Assembly (NCBI GenBank): GCA_946497695.1
Contig: CAMMLJ010000008.1
Coordinates: forward strand, 1 to 62,375
Length of the DNA stretch: 62,375 nucleotides
Direction of reading: 5' to 3'
Source of the DNA: an uncultured Clostridium sp.
GTDB taxonomy: Bacteria > Bacillota > Clostridia > TANB77 > CAG-508
A program made the translations under genes and the position numbers. Below, piece after piece: positions 19,334-28,597 of the stretch (the first letter of the stretch is position 1; the number at the start of each line of letters is the position of its first letter). Under the pieces are notes generated by a model. It saw nothing but the letters and a program-made list of their open reading frames with translations. It ran no database searches and was not told where the DNA came from.

Positions 19334-19628
19334 TTAAAGAGAGGGCATAATCTATCATTGCTTCTATGCAGTTATTTATAATACGTAAAACTTTAATTGA
19401 AGTTTCTAAAACCGAAAAATGTAACATATAAATCTCCTCATTATAAATTTTGATTTATATTATATTATTATTTTGGATAAATTTAAAGTTTTTTGTATGA
19501 TTTATGTGGATAAAAGAAAAAAATAAAAGCTAAAAATTTATTTTTATTGTATAGATGTGTTAAGAAAATACGTAAAGTGATTTACATATATAAAGATTAT
19601 TAAAAAATTACAGGGTTATATAAATAAT

Positions 19629-19660
19629 AAAAAGCTTATATCGATTGATATAAGCTTTTT
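19629..19660 (-). terminator. Terminator of the tRNA-fMet gene
   Basis: The stem AAAGCTTATATC/GATATAAGCTTT directly follows the tRNA 3' end on the minus strand and is followed by T residues. Confidence 0.8.
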
Positions 19661-19662
19661 TC

Positions 19663-19738
19663 TGGTTGCGGGGGGAGGACTCGAACCTCCGACCTTTGGG
19701 TTATGAGCCCAACGAGCTGCCAACTGCTCCACCCCGCG
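19663..19738 (-). tRNA. Initiator tRNA-fMet (anticodon CAU)
   Basis: Read on the minus strand the gene starts CGCGGGGTGGAGCAG and ends with an encoded CCA. The anticodon loop is CTCATAA. Two initiator marks are visible: the first base C faces A at position 72 (unpaired acceptor end), and three G-C pairs stack on the anticodon loop (GGG/CCC). The T arm GGTTCGAGTCC is normal. Confidence 0.95.
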
Positions 19739-19754
19739 ATGTGCTACAACTAAT

Positions 19755-19784
19755 ATTATATAACTTATAATATTAATTTGTCAA
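19755..19784 (-). promoter_or_regulatory. tRNA-fMet promoter
   Basis: On the minus strand, TTGACA (19779-19784), an 18-base spacer and TATAAT (19755-19760) lie 16 bases upstream of the tRNA. Confidence 0.75.
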
Positions 19785-19829
19785 TACATAATTATAAATA
19801 TTAATAATATTATATTAAATAAATAAAAA

Positions 19830-19861
19830 AATATTCCAAAATTATAAAATTTTGGAATATT
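19830..19861 (-). terminator. Terminator after the DUF2207 gene
   Basis: AATATTCCAAAATT pairs with AATTTTGGAATATT. On the minus strand it is followed by a run of seven T residues. Confidence 0.8.
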
Positions 19862-19884
19862 TTCTATATGAAAGCGTACTATTC

Positions 19885-21741
19885 TTACCAAGAACTTCCT
19901 CCACCGCCTCCGGAACCGCCACCAGAGAAGCCTCCTCCGGAAGAACCACCAGAACCAGAGCTTGAAGGTCTAGATGTCATAGAAGTATTTACACTAGTCA
20001 TTGTGCTATTCATAAATGTACCAAAAGAATGAACTGAAAATGCGGTATTAGAATAATACCATGATGGTGGTTCAACTGCAATGTTTTCAAATTGTTCTAC
20101 CCATTTATCTGATACATCTAAAGCATAAGTGTAAGGTAAGATATTATAAAAGTATTCTGGTTCTTTTTCAACCATTGCTTCTAGTTGGTCTTTTTCTGCT
20201 GTTTCTAAGAAACGCTTGAATCCTTTGATTTTTCCTAAAATTTCTAACCCAAAAGGAGTTCTTTTTAATATAATTTTTCTAAATACATAAAGAACTATTA
20301 TACATAAAATTCCTATAAAATATGTAATAGCAGAAATTGAAGTTAAAAATATAATTGGAAGTATCATAAAAAGAGGGATTCCACCGAATAATAAGCCCCA
20401 AAAAATTATGAATATTTTTGCAGATTTTGGACTGCTTGATGTTAATATTGATAGCATAAGTGAAAAACCAACTCCAGGGAATATTAGAGCAACAGGAAGT
20501 TCACTTAGCATTCCGGCATCATAAAAAGGTTTTACAGTTATTAGTATAAATATTATGAGCATCATAGGAATAATAAAACCTCTTAATTGTAAAGATTTTT
20601 TGTCAAAAATTTTAGTTTTATTTTCTTTCTTATTTAAAAGTTTCTTTATACGATTTACTGTTATATAAAAACGATTAGTTAAATCTGAAGATGTAACAGA
20701 AGATCTTGTTCTAAATAAACCGTCAAAGAAAAGTTTTTCTATTTCATTTGTTCCATCGTATTCTTTCAATTTATATATTGTAAAATCTTTTGTGCTTGCA
20801 AATAATGCCTTATTCTCGGTTTCTTTTATTGATAAATAGCCCTTACTTGCTAGATAAATTAGTAGTGAAACTATAGCTTTATCATCTGTTTCACCTTTAT
20901 ATAAAAAAGCAAGTTCTGCTGAATTGTAACCTTCTGGAGGATAAAACTCTACTGTTTCTATAACAGGTTTATCTTTACCAAATAATAGCCATAAAATAAA
21001 TGCAATAAATACAATTACTAAGCTTATACCTATAATTATATAATAATCTGTATTATTATTACGAGCTCCAACAAAGTAGTTATCAGGTAAAGTAAGTCTA
21101 ACAGTAAGACCATTTCCTGCAGGTAATGTATCTGTATAAATACCACTGATTGTATTACCATCTACAGAGTAAGAAACACTTTCATTGTCAGTATACCCAT
21201 ATCTACCAGAAGAAAAGCCTAATGATGAAGCATCAAATTCTTTTGGCATTGTGATAGAAAAACTAACATTAGAAATACTTGTATCCCATTCGGTTCCAAT
21301 TAAATTATAATAAAATTCATCAGCATCTTTTACAGGATCTGAGCCTATATCATATGTATATTTAATTACATATTTTTGTAGTTCTGTTACATAAGTATCT
21401 TGATCTCCTATTTTTATAGATAAATCACCATTACTATTGCTTTTTGAATATTTATTATTTACTTGTAAGTTTGTAATTTTAACACGATTAGTAGATCTAG
21501 AACCATCTAATCTTTCAATGGTATTTTCTAAAGGGATAGTTCTAATTATTCCATGTTTCCTTACATAAAAATTTGCTGTAATTGTTTCTGTTATATCAAA
21601 TGTATTATTTTCATTTACTTTTACGTTAATATCATAGGAATCTATCACATAATCTGTAACAGCATATGAATTATTAGGTAAAAAAGAAATTAATATAAAT
21701 GATAAAATAAAAAGTATAACTCCAATAAGTTTTTTAGTCAT
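19885..21741 (-). CDS. DUF2207 family membrane protein
   Basis: The 618 residues begin with a signal peptide (GVILFILSFILISFLPNNSYA). An extracytoplasmic DUF2207 domain follows to about residue 230. Then come one transmembrane segment (YYIIIGISLVIVFIAFILWLL), a cytoplasmic winged-helix-like region (AIVSLLIYLASKGYLSI) and further membrane segments near 385-485. The C-terminus is a Gly/Ser-rich tail ending SSW. The family function is unknown. It overlaps lemA by eight bases, and LemA/DUF2207 pairs are common, which suggests a shared envelope role. Confidence 0.85.
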   Translation of the reverse strand: MTKKLIGVILFILSFILISFLPNNSYAVTDYVIDSYDINVKVNENNTFDITETITANFYVRKHGIIRTIPLENTIERLDGSRSTNRVKITNLQVNNKYSKSNSNGDLSIKIGDQDTYVTELQKYVIKYTYDIGSDPVKDADEFYYNLIGTEWDTSISNVSFSITMPKEFDASSLGFSSGRYGYTDNESVSYSVDGNTISGIYTDTLPAGNGLTVRLTLPDNYFVGARNNNTDYYIIIGISLVIVFIAFILWLLFGKDKPVIETVEFYPPEGYNSAELAFLYKGETDDKAIVSLLIYLASKGYLSIKETENKALFASTKDFTIYKLKEYDGTNEIEKLFFDGLFRTRSSVTSSDLTNRFYITVNRIKKLLNKKENKTKIFDKKSLQLRGFIIPMMLIIFILITVKPFYDAGMLSELPVALIFPGVGFSLMLSILTSSSPKSAKIFIIFWGLLFGGIPLFMILPIIFLTSISAITYFIGILCIIVLYVFRKIILKRTPFGLEILGKIKGFKRFLETAEKDQLEAMVEKEPEYFYNILPYTYALDVSDKWVEQFENIAVEPPSWYYSNTAFSVHSFGTFMNSTMTSVNTSMTSRPSSSGSGGSSGGGFSGGGSGGGGGSSW

Positions 21742-22288
21742 TTAAATTCACCCCAACATTATTTTTTTCCTCTGCATTTGCCTCGAACATTTTAAATTCT
21801 TTGAATCTAAATAATTTGGCTAGTATATTATTTGGAAATATTTGAATTTTATTATTAAAATTTCGCACAGTACCATTATAGTATTTTCTGCTATTTGCAA
21901 TTTCGTCTTCTATACTTATTAAATTACTACTTAAATTAGCATATAATTCATTAGCTTTTAATTCTGGATAGTTTTCTGAAACTGCAAAGATATTTGATAA
22001 ACATTTAGACAATTCTTCATTTATATTAATTTTATTATCCATAGTTAACTCATCATAACTAGAGCTTCGTAAAGAAGTAATCTTAGTTAGAGTTTCTTTT
22101 TCATATTTAGAATAACCTTTTACAACTTCTATTAAATTAGGAATAATATCCCATCTCTTTTTTAGATAAATATCCATTGTAGAAAAAGCTTCTTTAACTA
22201 AATTTCTAGAATTAATAAAAGAATTATATGTTATTAAGATATATATAAAAAGTATTACTATAATTCCGACAATAATATAGATATACAA
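21734..22288 (-). CDS. lemA: LemA family protein
   Basis: LemA proteins have one N-terminal membrane helix and a long helical bundle exposed to one side of the membrane; their role is not established. The 184 residues show the helix IIVGIIVILFIYILITYN and the family pattern NSFINSRNLVKEAFSTMDIYLKKRWDIIPNLIEVVKGY. The frame runs back to 22342, but the TTG at 22288 sits right behind a perfect AGGAGGTGA and starts at the membrane helix, so it is chosen. It is translated with the DUF2207 gene. Confidence 0.85.
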   Translation of the reverse strand: MYIYIIVGIIVILFIYILITYNSFINSRNLVKEAFSTMDIYLKKRWDIIPNLIEVVKGYSKYEKETLTKITSLRSSSYDELTMDNKININEELSKCLSNIFAVSENYPELKANELYANLSSNLISIEDEIANSRKYYNGTVRNFNNKIQIFPNNILAKLFRFKEFKMFEANAEEKNNVGVNLND

Positions 22289-22356
22289 AATATCACCTCC
22301 TATTTTCATATATATTATGACATTAAGTGAGGTAAACAGCAATAAAAAATGAAAAA

Positions 22357-22626
22357 TTATTTTGTGATCTGAACTTGTATATTTGTGTTGGTATCTATAA
22401 AAACATCTGAATTAATATATGTATTAGTAGAATAAATATTATAACTATTAGAAAATGATTTAGGGGAAGAATTTTTAGTATATGAATTAGAATTTTGATT
22501 AATATTCTCTACTAATAAAATATTTACAGTCAAAAAATTATATTCAATTATATTAGAATATTTTGCAATAGAGTTAATTGAATTAAATGCTATGAAAAAT
22601 AAAAATAAAGAAAAAATTTTTTTCAT
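22357..22626 (-). CDS. Small exported protein of unknown function
   Basis: This protein has 89 residues with a clear signal peptide (MKKIFSLFLFFIAFNSINS) and a mature part of about 65 residues rich in Asn, Ser and Thr. I do not recognise a family. The ATG follows AGAGG. It is the last of three small exported-protein genes in tandem, upstream of lemA on the same strand. Confidence 0.6.
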   Translation of the reverse strand: MKKIFSLFLFFIAFNSINSIAKYSNIIEYNFLTVNILLVENINQNSNSYTKNSSPKSFSNSYNIYSTNTYINSDVFIDTNTNIQVQITK

Positions 22627-22649
22627 AAAAACCTCTCTTAAATAATTTA

Positions 22650-23105
22650 TTAAAAACTAGATTGTTCATAAAAAAATTTTAGTTTAATAGTTGAGTATAT
22701 TGAATTGTCGAAATTACCGATGTAGTTTATATAAATATTAAAAACATGCTCTTCTTTGAACTTGTTTTTTAATAGAAAAGGTTCTGATTTAAAATTGGTT
22801 AAAGTAACTTCTCTTGAATTAATATAGCATTTTATAGAAAAATCAACTGTTAGATTTTCTATATAAAAATAATAACTAAAGGGAATATCAGAAATAATAT
22901 TTTCTTTAAAATTAGATACAGTAAAATTGTATTGTATAGAATGATTATGATTATCTAAAATAATTGGTTTCGCGAAAGATATGTTAAATATTGGTTCTGC
23001 CACATCAGAATGAATAGCTACATTTTGAGTGATTGAATAATTATTATGAATAATTAATGAAATTAAACAAAAAATTAAAATAAATAAAAATAATGTTTTT
23101 TTCAA
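22650..23105 (-). CDS. Exported beta-rich protein of unknown function
   Basis: This 151-residue protein has a signal peptide or membrane anchor (TLFLFILIFCLISLIIHNNYS) and a mature part of alternating short strands (PIFNISFAKPIILD, IQYNFTVSNF, IPFSYYFYIEN). The pattern recalls the beta-sandwich of TasA/camelysin-like surface proteins, but the similarity is weak and the family is not certain. The TTG start follows AAAGGA located in the end of the preceding gene. Confidence 0.55.
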   Translation of the reverse strand: MKKTLFLFILIFCLISLIIHNNYSITQNVAIHSDVAEPIFNISFAKPIILDNHNHSIQYNFTVSNFKENIISDIPFSYYFYIENLTVDFSIKCYINSREVTLTNFKSEPFLLKNKFKEEHVFNIYINYIGNFDNSIYSTIKLKFFYEQSSF

Positions 23106-23107
23106 AA

Positions 23108-23531
23108 TTAGTTCCTTTCAAAAAGTATCTGTAAACTTATATATAAATTGTTAGTATAAAAAATATCGATATTATTAAATGGCCACTCCCAAAAAAAAGT
23201 TAGGATATCCACATTATTAGTATTAGATGTGTATAAACATGAATTATTTTTAGAAATATCCACAAGAGAATTATTAATATAAACATTTAAATTTTCGGGA
23301 ATATTAGAATTGGTGGTTAGAATTCTAAAATTAATATTTTTATTAGATTTGATAAATAAAGAAAAATAACCATATGAGCCGAGGTATAAGTTTATTATTA
23401 CATAAAAAAATTGGATTAGCAGTTGAAATTAAATCTATATTTATATGTGAATTATTGGAAGGATAAATCATGTAATAAAAATATAATAATAAAATAAAAA
23501 CTAAAACAAAAAAGAATAAAATTTTTTTCAT
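23108..23531 (-). pseudogene. Frameshifted exported protein gene (about 140 codons)
   Basis: The ATG at 23531, with a GGAG ribosome binding site, opens MKKILFFFVLVFILLLYFYY, a signal peptide. After PIFL the frame goes wrong and stops at 23343. With one T fewer in the T7 run in the PIF codons it reads on as PIFYVIINLYLGSYGYFSLF and continues to LFERN at 23108. The restored protein matches the neighbouring 151-residue gene in size and layout. The span is 141 codons plus one extra base, as expected for a single insertion. Confidence 0.65.
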
Positions 23532-23626
23532 AAAATCTCCTAGAAAATAAGTCAAAAAATACTTGAATAAATTGAAAAAATTATAATAAAAAATATTAGC
23601 TTTGTCAATAATAAAAAATATAATAA

Positions 23627-23655
23627 TTGTAAATAATAATGATATATGATAGAAT
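23627..23655 (+). promoter_or_regulatory. Possible promoter of the fru-pts operon
   Basis: TTGTAA (23627-23632), a 17-base spacer and TAGAAT (23650-23655) lie 38 bases before fruK. No clear cre or regulator site is seen. Confidence 0.4.
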
Positions 23656-23692
23656 TACAGTGATAATTTAACAAAAGATAGGAGGGGAGAAA

Positions 23693-24595
23693 ATGATTTA
23701 TACAGTTACATTTAACCCAGCATTAGATTACATTTTAGAACTAGATAAATTGGAAATTGGAAAGATTCAAAAGTCTAAAACGGAATTAATACTTCCTGGT
23801 GGAAAAGGGATAAATGTTTCTACAGTATTAACTAATCTAGAAGTTGAAAATATAGCATTGGGGTATAAAGCAGGATTTGTAGGAGCAGAAATAGAACGAT
23901 TATTAAAAAACATGAATGTAAAAACAGATTTTATAGATTTAGAAGGAGGAAATTCAAGAATAAATGTAAAAATTTCAGCAGAAGAAGAAACAGCAATAAA
24001 TACTAACGGACCACAAATAAGCGAAAATAAGATTTTAGAATTATTAGAAAAATTAAAAAGTTTAACTGAGAATGACTATTTAGTTTTATCTGGTAGTATA
24101 CCAAGTTCAATCAAAGATGATATATATGAGAGAATATGTGGTATTGTAAAAAAACAAAATGTAAAAATCGTTGTAGACGCAACCAAAAACTTACTAGTAC
24201 AAGCCTTAAAGTATAATCCTTTTTTAATAAAACCTAATAATGAAGAATTAGGAGAAATTTTTGATGTAGAAATACATACTAAAGAAGATGCTTATGTATA
24301 TGGTAAAAAGCTAAAAGAAATGGGCGCGCAAAATGTGTTAGTTTCAATGGGAAAAACTGGTGCAGCATTAATTGATGAAGCAGGTCAAGAATATTTCCTA
24401 AAATCTCCAGAAGGAAAAAGGGTAAATACAGTAGGTTCGGGAGATTCTATGGTAGCAGGATTTATTGCAGGATTTTTAAAATACAAGAATTATAATGATG
24501 CCCTAAAAATGGGAGTATCTGCAGGATCAGCTAGTGCTTTATCAAAATATTTAGCAACTAAAGAAGAAGTATACAATTTATTTAATAATATTTAA
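23693..24595 (+). CDS. fruK: 1-phosphofructokinase
   Basis: FruK phosphorylates fructose 1-phosphate, the product of the fructose PTS, to fructose 1,6-bisphosphate. The 300 residues belong to the PfkB family: the N-terminal signature LPGGKGINVSTVL, substrate region NPALDYIL, and the C-terminal ATP/anion-hole motif VGSGDSMVAGFIAGF with the catalytic Asp. The ATG follows a strong AGGAGGGG. It is the first gene of a four-gene operon; no DeoR-type fruR is present upstream. Confidence 0.93.
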   Translation: MIYTVTFNPALDYILELDKLEIGKIQKSKTELILPGGKGINVSTVLTNLEVENIALGYKAGFVGAEIERLLKNMNVKTDFIDLEGGNSRINVKISAEEETAINTNGPQISENKILELLEKLKSLTENDYLVLSGSIPSSIKDDIYERICGIVKKQNVKIVVDATKNLLVQALKYNPFLIKPNNEELGEIFDVEIHTKEDAYVYGKKLKEMGAQNVLVSMGKTGAALIDEAGQEYFLKSPEGKRVNTVGSGDSMVAGFIAGFLKYKNYNDALKMGVSAGSASALSKYLATKEEVYNLFNNI

Positions 24596-24610
24596 CAAAG
24601 GAGGAAGAAA

Positions 24611-26542
24611 ATGAGAATTACAGATTTATTAAGCAAAGATGGGATCGAGCTTAATGTAACAGCAAAAGATAAGAATGACATAATCGATAAAATGACAAAA
24701 TTAATGTTAAAAACAGGAAGAATCACTGATTTAAATGCATACACAGAACTTGTATTAAAAAGAGAAGAAGAAGGAAGTACTGGTGTAGGAGAAGGAATTG
24801 CAATCCCACATGGTAAAGGTGATTGTGTAACTGAACCTGGTTTAGTAGCAATGGTAGTGCCAAACGGTGTTGAATATGATGCGCTAGATGGTAAGCCAGT
24901 TAATCTATTATTTATGATAGCTGCTCCAAATACTAGTGATAATGTACATCTAGATGTGTTAAGTAGATTATCTACAATGTTAATGGATACAGAATTTAAA
25001 AATAAATTAATTTCAGCTAAAAGCAAAGAAGAATTTTTAAATATAATAAATGAAACAGAAAATGAGAAATTTAAAGAAGAAACAAAACAAGAGCAAGGCT
25101 ATGAAATATTAGGAATAACAGCTTGCCCTACAGGAATTGCACATACTTATATGGCTGCAGAAGCTTTAGAAAATGCAGGTAAAGAAGTAGGACATCTTGT
25201 AAAAATAGAAACACAAGGACAATCTGGAGTTAAAAATAAACTAACAAAAGAAGAAATAAAAAATGCAAAAGCAATAATAATTGCAGCAGATATAGATATT
25301 GACTTATCAAGATTTAAAGGTAAGAAGATTTTAAAAGCAAAAGTTGCAGATGGAATTCATAAACCAAAAGAGTTAATAGAAAAAGCTTTAACAGATAAAA
25401 ATATTCCAGTTTATCAAGGTAATGGAAAAGACGATTCTGAATATGAAAATTCAGATGGTGTAGGAAGCAGAATATACAGACATTTAATGAATGGTGTAAC
25501 ACATATGTTACCATTTGTAGTTGGTGGAGGTATATTAATTGCAATAGCATTCTTATTAGATGATTATTCTATTGATCCATCTAACTTTGGTATGAATACG
25601 CCTATTGCTGCTTTCTTTAAAACAATTGGTGGTATTGCTTTTGATTTCATGTTATGTATTTTGTCTGGATATATAGCAATGAGTATAGCAGATAGGCCAG
25701 GGTTAGCAGTAGGCTTCGTAGGAGGAGCTGTTGCAAAAGCAGGAACAACATTTGCGTCTTTATCAAATCCTGATGTTACATTAGTAAGTTCAGGGTTCTT
25801 AGGAGCATTAATTGCTGGTTTTATTGGTGGATATGTAGTTCTTTTATTAAGAAAAGTATTTTCATTCTTACCAAAGAGTTTAGAAAGCGTAAAACCAATA
25901 TTAATTTATCCAGTTGGTGGTATTCTTTTAATAGGATTAATAATGCTTGCAATTAACCCAGTAGTTGGAGCAATAAATACAGCATTAAATAATTTCTTAT
26001 CATCAATGCAAGGAGCAAATAAAATAATATTAGGAGCTATTTTAGGAGGAATGATGTCTGTTGACTTAGGAGGACCAGTTAACAAAGCATCATATACATT
26101 TGGAACAGGAATGCTTGCAGAAGGACATTACGACATTATGGCAGCTGTTATGGCTGGTGGTATGGTAGCACCACTTGCAATTGCATTACTTGCAACATTC
26201 TTCCCTAAAAAATTACCAAAGAAAGATAGACAATCTGCTTTATTAAACTATATTATGGGATTCTCATTTATTTCAGAAGGTGCAATACCATTTGCATCAG
26301 CAGATCCAATTCGTGTAATTGTTTCTTGCGTAATAGGTTCAGCAGTTTCAGGAGCTTTATCAATGTTATTTAATTGTACATTAATGGCTCCACATGGTGG
26401 TATATTCGTTTTACCAGTTGTAGGAAATGCAGCATTATATTTACTATCAATTGTAATTGGTTCTTTAGTTGCAATGTTTATATTAGCAGCATTAAAGAAA
26501 AATGTTTGGAGTAAAGGAGATGAAGTAAAAAATGTTAAGTAA
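24611..26542 (+). CDS. fruA: PTS fructose transporter, fused IIABC
   Basis: The protein imports fructose and phosphorylates it to fructose 1-phosphate. The 643 residues hold three domains: IIA (1-150) with the phospho-His site in GIAIPHGKGD, IIB (about 165-265) with the Cys site LGITACPTGIAHTYMA, and the membrane domain IIC (about 290-630). IIC includes MNGVTHMLPFVVGGGILIA and SEGAIPFASADP. Domain order and length are those of Bacillota FruA. It overlaps ptsH by 11 bases. Confidence 0.93.
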   Translation: MRITDLLSKDGIELNVTAKDKNDIIDKMTKLMLKTGRITDLNAYTELVLKREEEGSTGVGEGIAIPHGKGDCVTEPGLVAMVVPNGVEYDALDGKPVNLLFMIAAPNTSDNVHLDVLSRLSTMLMDTEFKNKLISAKSKEEFLNIINETENEKFKEETKQEQGYEILGITACPTGIAHTYMAAEALENAGKEVGHLVKIETQGQSGVKNKLTKEEIKNAKAIIIAADIDIDLSRFKGKKILKAKVADGIHKPKELIEKALTDKNIPVYQGNGKDDSEYENSDGVGSRIYRHLMNGVTHMLPFVVGGGILIAIAFLLDDYSIDPSNFGMNTPIAAFFKTIGGIAFDFMLCILSGYIAMSIADRPGLAVGFVGGAVAKAGTTFASLSNPDVTLVSSGFLGALIAGFIGGYVVLLLRKVFSFLPKSLESVKPILIYPVGGILLIGLIMLAINPVVGAINTALNNFLSSMQGANKIILGAILGGMMSVDLGGPVNKASYTFGTGMLAEGHYDIMAAVMAGGMVAPLAIALLATFFPKKLPKKDRQSALLNYIMGFSFISEGAIPFASADPIRVIVSCVIGSAVSGALSMLFNCTLMAPHGGIFVLPVVGNAALYLLSIVIGSLVAMFILAALKKNVWSKGDEVKNVK

Positions 26543-26795
26543 AACTTTTACATTAGAAAGCGAAACAGGTTTACATGCAAGACCTGCCACAGAACTTGCC
26601 AAAATAGCTATGAAATATCCATGTGACATAAAATTAATAGCTAATGGTAAAACTGTAAATGCAAAATCTCCATTAATGATTATGTCTGCAGGAATAAAAC
26701 AAAAGACAGATGTAGAAGTACAATGTGATGGGGAAAAAGAAGAAGAAGCAATGAAAGAAATAGAGGAAGCTTTTAAAAATAATTTTGGAGAATAA
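26532..26795 (+). CDS. ptsH: Phosphocarrier protein HPr
   Basis: HPr passes phosphate from enzyme I to sugar-specific IIA domains. The 87 residues show the active-site His motif TGLHARPA and a regulatory serine region NAKSPLMIMS, consistent with HPrK-dependent control as in other Bacillota, although the local sequence differs from the more common KSIMGVMS. The start ATG lies inside fruA and has AAAGGAG upstream. Confidence 0.93.
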   Translation: MLSKTFTLESETGLHARPATELAKIAMKYPCDIKLIANGKTVNAKSPLMIMSAGIKQKTDVEVQCDGEKEEEAMKEIEEAFKNNFGE

Positions 26796-26816
26796 TAAAC
26801 AAAAGAGGAGATAAAT

Positions 26817-28517
26817 ATGTTAAAAGGTAAAGGTGTATCAAAGGGTATTGGGATTGGACATACTAAAGTATTAAAACACGAAGAAGTAAAACTTACAGAC
26901 TTTAAAGTTGAAGATAAAGAAAATGAATTAAATTATTTTAAAAAATGTCTAAATAATGTAATAGAAGATACAAGGGAAGTTTTAGAGAAACTTTCTGGAA
27001 CAGAAGCAGATATTATGAATGCTTATTTAATGATATTACAGGACCCTACACTAACTAAAGAAACAGAAAGACTAATACAAGAAGATGGATATAATGCAGG
27101 ATATGCTACAAAAGTAGGATTTGAAACAGTTGAAGAAGTTTTTAAAAATATGGACGATGAATATATGTCTGCAAGAGCATCTGATATAGAAGACATGAAA
27201 AATAAAGTTGTAAATAAAATTATTGATAAAGCTGAATTAGATTTAACTAATTTACCAGAAAACACAATTTTAGTTGGAAAAGACTTATCTACATCAGATA
27301 CTGCTAAATTAAAGTTAAATTCTGTTGCAGGAATCATAATAGAAAATGGTAGCGAAAATTCTCATGTTTCTATTATGGCTAGAACTCATGAGATTCCTGC
27401 AATAGTTGGAGCTAAAGGAGCTTTAGATAGTATAAATGATGATATTTATATTGCAATAAATGGAGCAACAGGGGAAATATTTTTAGAGCCAACAGAAGAA
27501 GAAATTGCTAAATTAGAAAAAATCCAAAACGAGTTAAAAGACGAGAAGGGAAGTTTAGCAAAATTTAAGAATAAGAAGAGTATTACTAAAGATGGATATA
27601 AAACAGAAGTAGTAGCAAACATAGGAACTCCTAAAGATATGGATGCAGTTATCGAAAATGGTGCAGAAGGAGTTGGTCTATTTAGAAGCGAATTTATATA
27701 TATGGATTCTGAAAGTATGCCAACAGAGGAAGAACAATTTGAAGCATATAAAGAAGTTCTAGAAAAAGCAGATGGCAAGAGAGTTATTGTTCGTACATTA
27801 GATATTGGTGGAGATAAAGATTTAAAATACTTAAATTTGGAAAAAGAAGACAATCCATTTTTAGGATATAGAGCAATTAGAATTTGTTTACGAGAGCCAG
27901 AGATATTTAAAGTTCAATTAAGAGCTTTATATAGAGCGAGCATTTATGGAAAACTTGCAATTATGCTTCCTATGATTTCTTCTGTAGATGAATTAAGAAG
28001 TGCAAAAGCTATAATAAATGAAGTTAAAGAAGAATTAAAATCAAAAAATATAAAATTTGATAAGAATGTAAAAGTTGGAATAATGATAGAAATTCCATCA
28101 GCTGCAATTATGGCAGAAGAATTAGCTAAAGAATGTGATTTCTTTAGTATAGGTACAAATGATTTAATTCAATATACAGTTGCAGTTGAGAGAGGCAATG
28201 AAAAAATATCGAATTTATATACTAAATTTCATCCAGCAGTTATACGTTTAATAAAGATGGCAATTGATGGAGCTCATAAATCTAAGATATTCTGCGGAAT
28301 GTGCGGAGAAGCAGCTGCTGATGAAAGATTTATACCTCTTTTAGTTGGATTAGGATTAGATGAGTTTTCTATGAATCCTACCAAAATATTAAATTCTAGA
28401 AAGATGATTAGAAATTTAAATCACAAAGAATGTAAGAAATTAGTTCAAGAGATTTTAAGGATGTCATCTGCTAGTGAAATTAAAGCGAGATTAGAAGAAT
28501 ATAAAGACAATTTATAA
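26817..28517 (+). CDS. ptsI: PTS enzyme I (phosphoenolpyruvate-protein phosphotransferase)
   Basis: Enzyme I starts the phosphorelay by taking phosphate from phosphoenolpyruvate. The 566 residues have the phospho-His region SENSHVSIMARTHEIPAI near residue 185-205, the PEP-binding barrel with GVGLFRSEFIY and DIGGDKDLKYL, and the C-terminal FFSIGTNDLIQYT with the catalytic CGEAA segment. It follows ptsH by 21 bases with a GAGGAG site. With fruK, fruA and ptsH it forms a self-contained route from PEP and fructose to fructose 1,6-bisphosphate. Confidence 0.95.
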   Translation: MLKGKGVSKGIGIGHTKVLKHEEVKLTDFKVEDKENELNYFKKCLNNVIEDTREVLEKLSGTEADIMNAYLMILQDPTLTKETERLIQEDGYNAGYATKVGFETVEEVFKNMDDEYMSARASDIEDMKNKVVNKIIDKAELDLTNLPENTILVGKDLSTSDTAKLKLNSVAGIIIENGSENSHVSIMARTHEIPAIVGAKGALDSINDDIYIAINGATGEIFLEPTEEEIAKLEKIQNELKDEKGSLAKFKNKKSITKDGYKTEVVANIGTPKDMDAVIENGAEGVGLFRSEFIYMDSESMPTEEEQFEAYKEVLEKADGKRVIVRTLDIGGDKDLKYLNLEKEDNPFLGYRAIRICLREPEIFKVQLRALYRASIYGKLAIMLPMISSVDELRSAKAIINEVKEELKSKNIKFDKNVKVGIMIEIPSAAIMAEELAKECDFFSIGTNDLIQYTVAVERGNEKISNLYTKFHPAVIRLIKMAIDGAHKSKIFCGMCGEAAADERFIPLLVGLGLDEFSMNPTKILNSRKMIRNLNHKECKKLVQEILRMSSASEIKARLEEYKDNL

Positions 28518-28550
28518 ATTCTAAGATAGTAATAAATAAATAGTTTATAA

Positions 28551-28597
28551 ACGGTGGAAAACTAATTAAAAATATATTAGTTTTTCGCTGTTTTTTG
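28551..28597 (+). terminator. Terminator after ptsI
   Basis: GAAAACTAAT pairs with ATTAGTTTTTC around an AT-rich loop and is followed by six T residues. Confidence 0.7.

Larger units (their letters stand above)
17361..19427 (-). pseudogene. Frameshifted gene of about 690 codons (45-codon, 117-codon and 542-codon parts)
   Basis: A good start (ATG at 19427 with GAGGAG) opens a 45-codon frame, MLHFSVLETSIKVLRI..., that stops just after a T6 run (A6 on the plus strand, 19295-19300). With T5 it would read on into the 117-residue frame as RIIFPKHLC. That frame in turn joins the 542-residue frame if the T4 run at 19022-19025 were T5, giving NNSHFYEGDLFWDWDFLF. Two single-base homopolymer changes therefore restore one protein. 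This may be real decay, slippage-based switching, or sequencing error. Confidence 0.65.
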
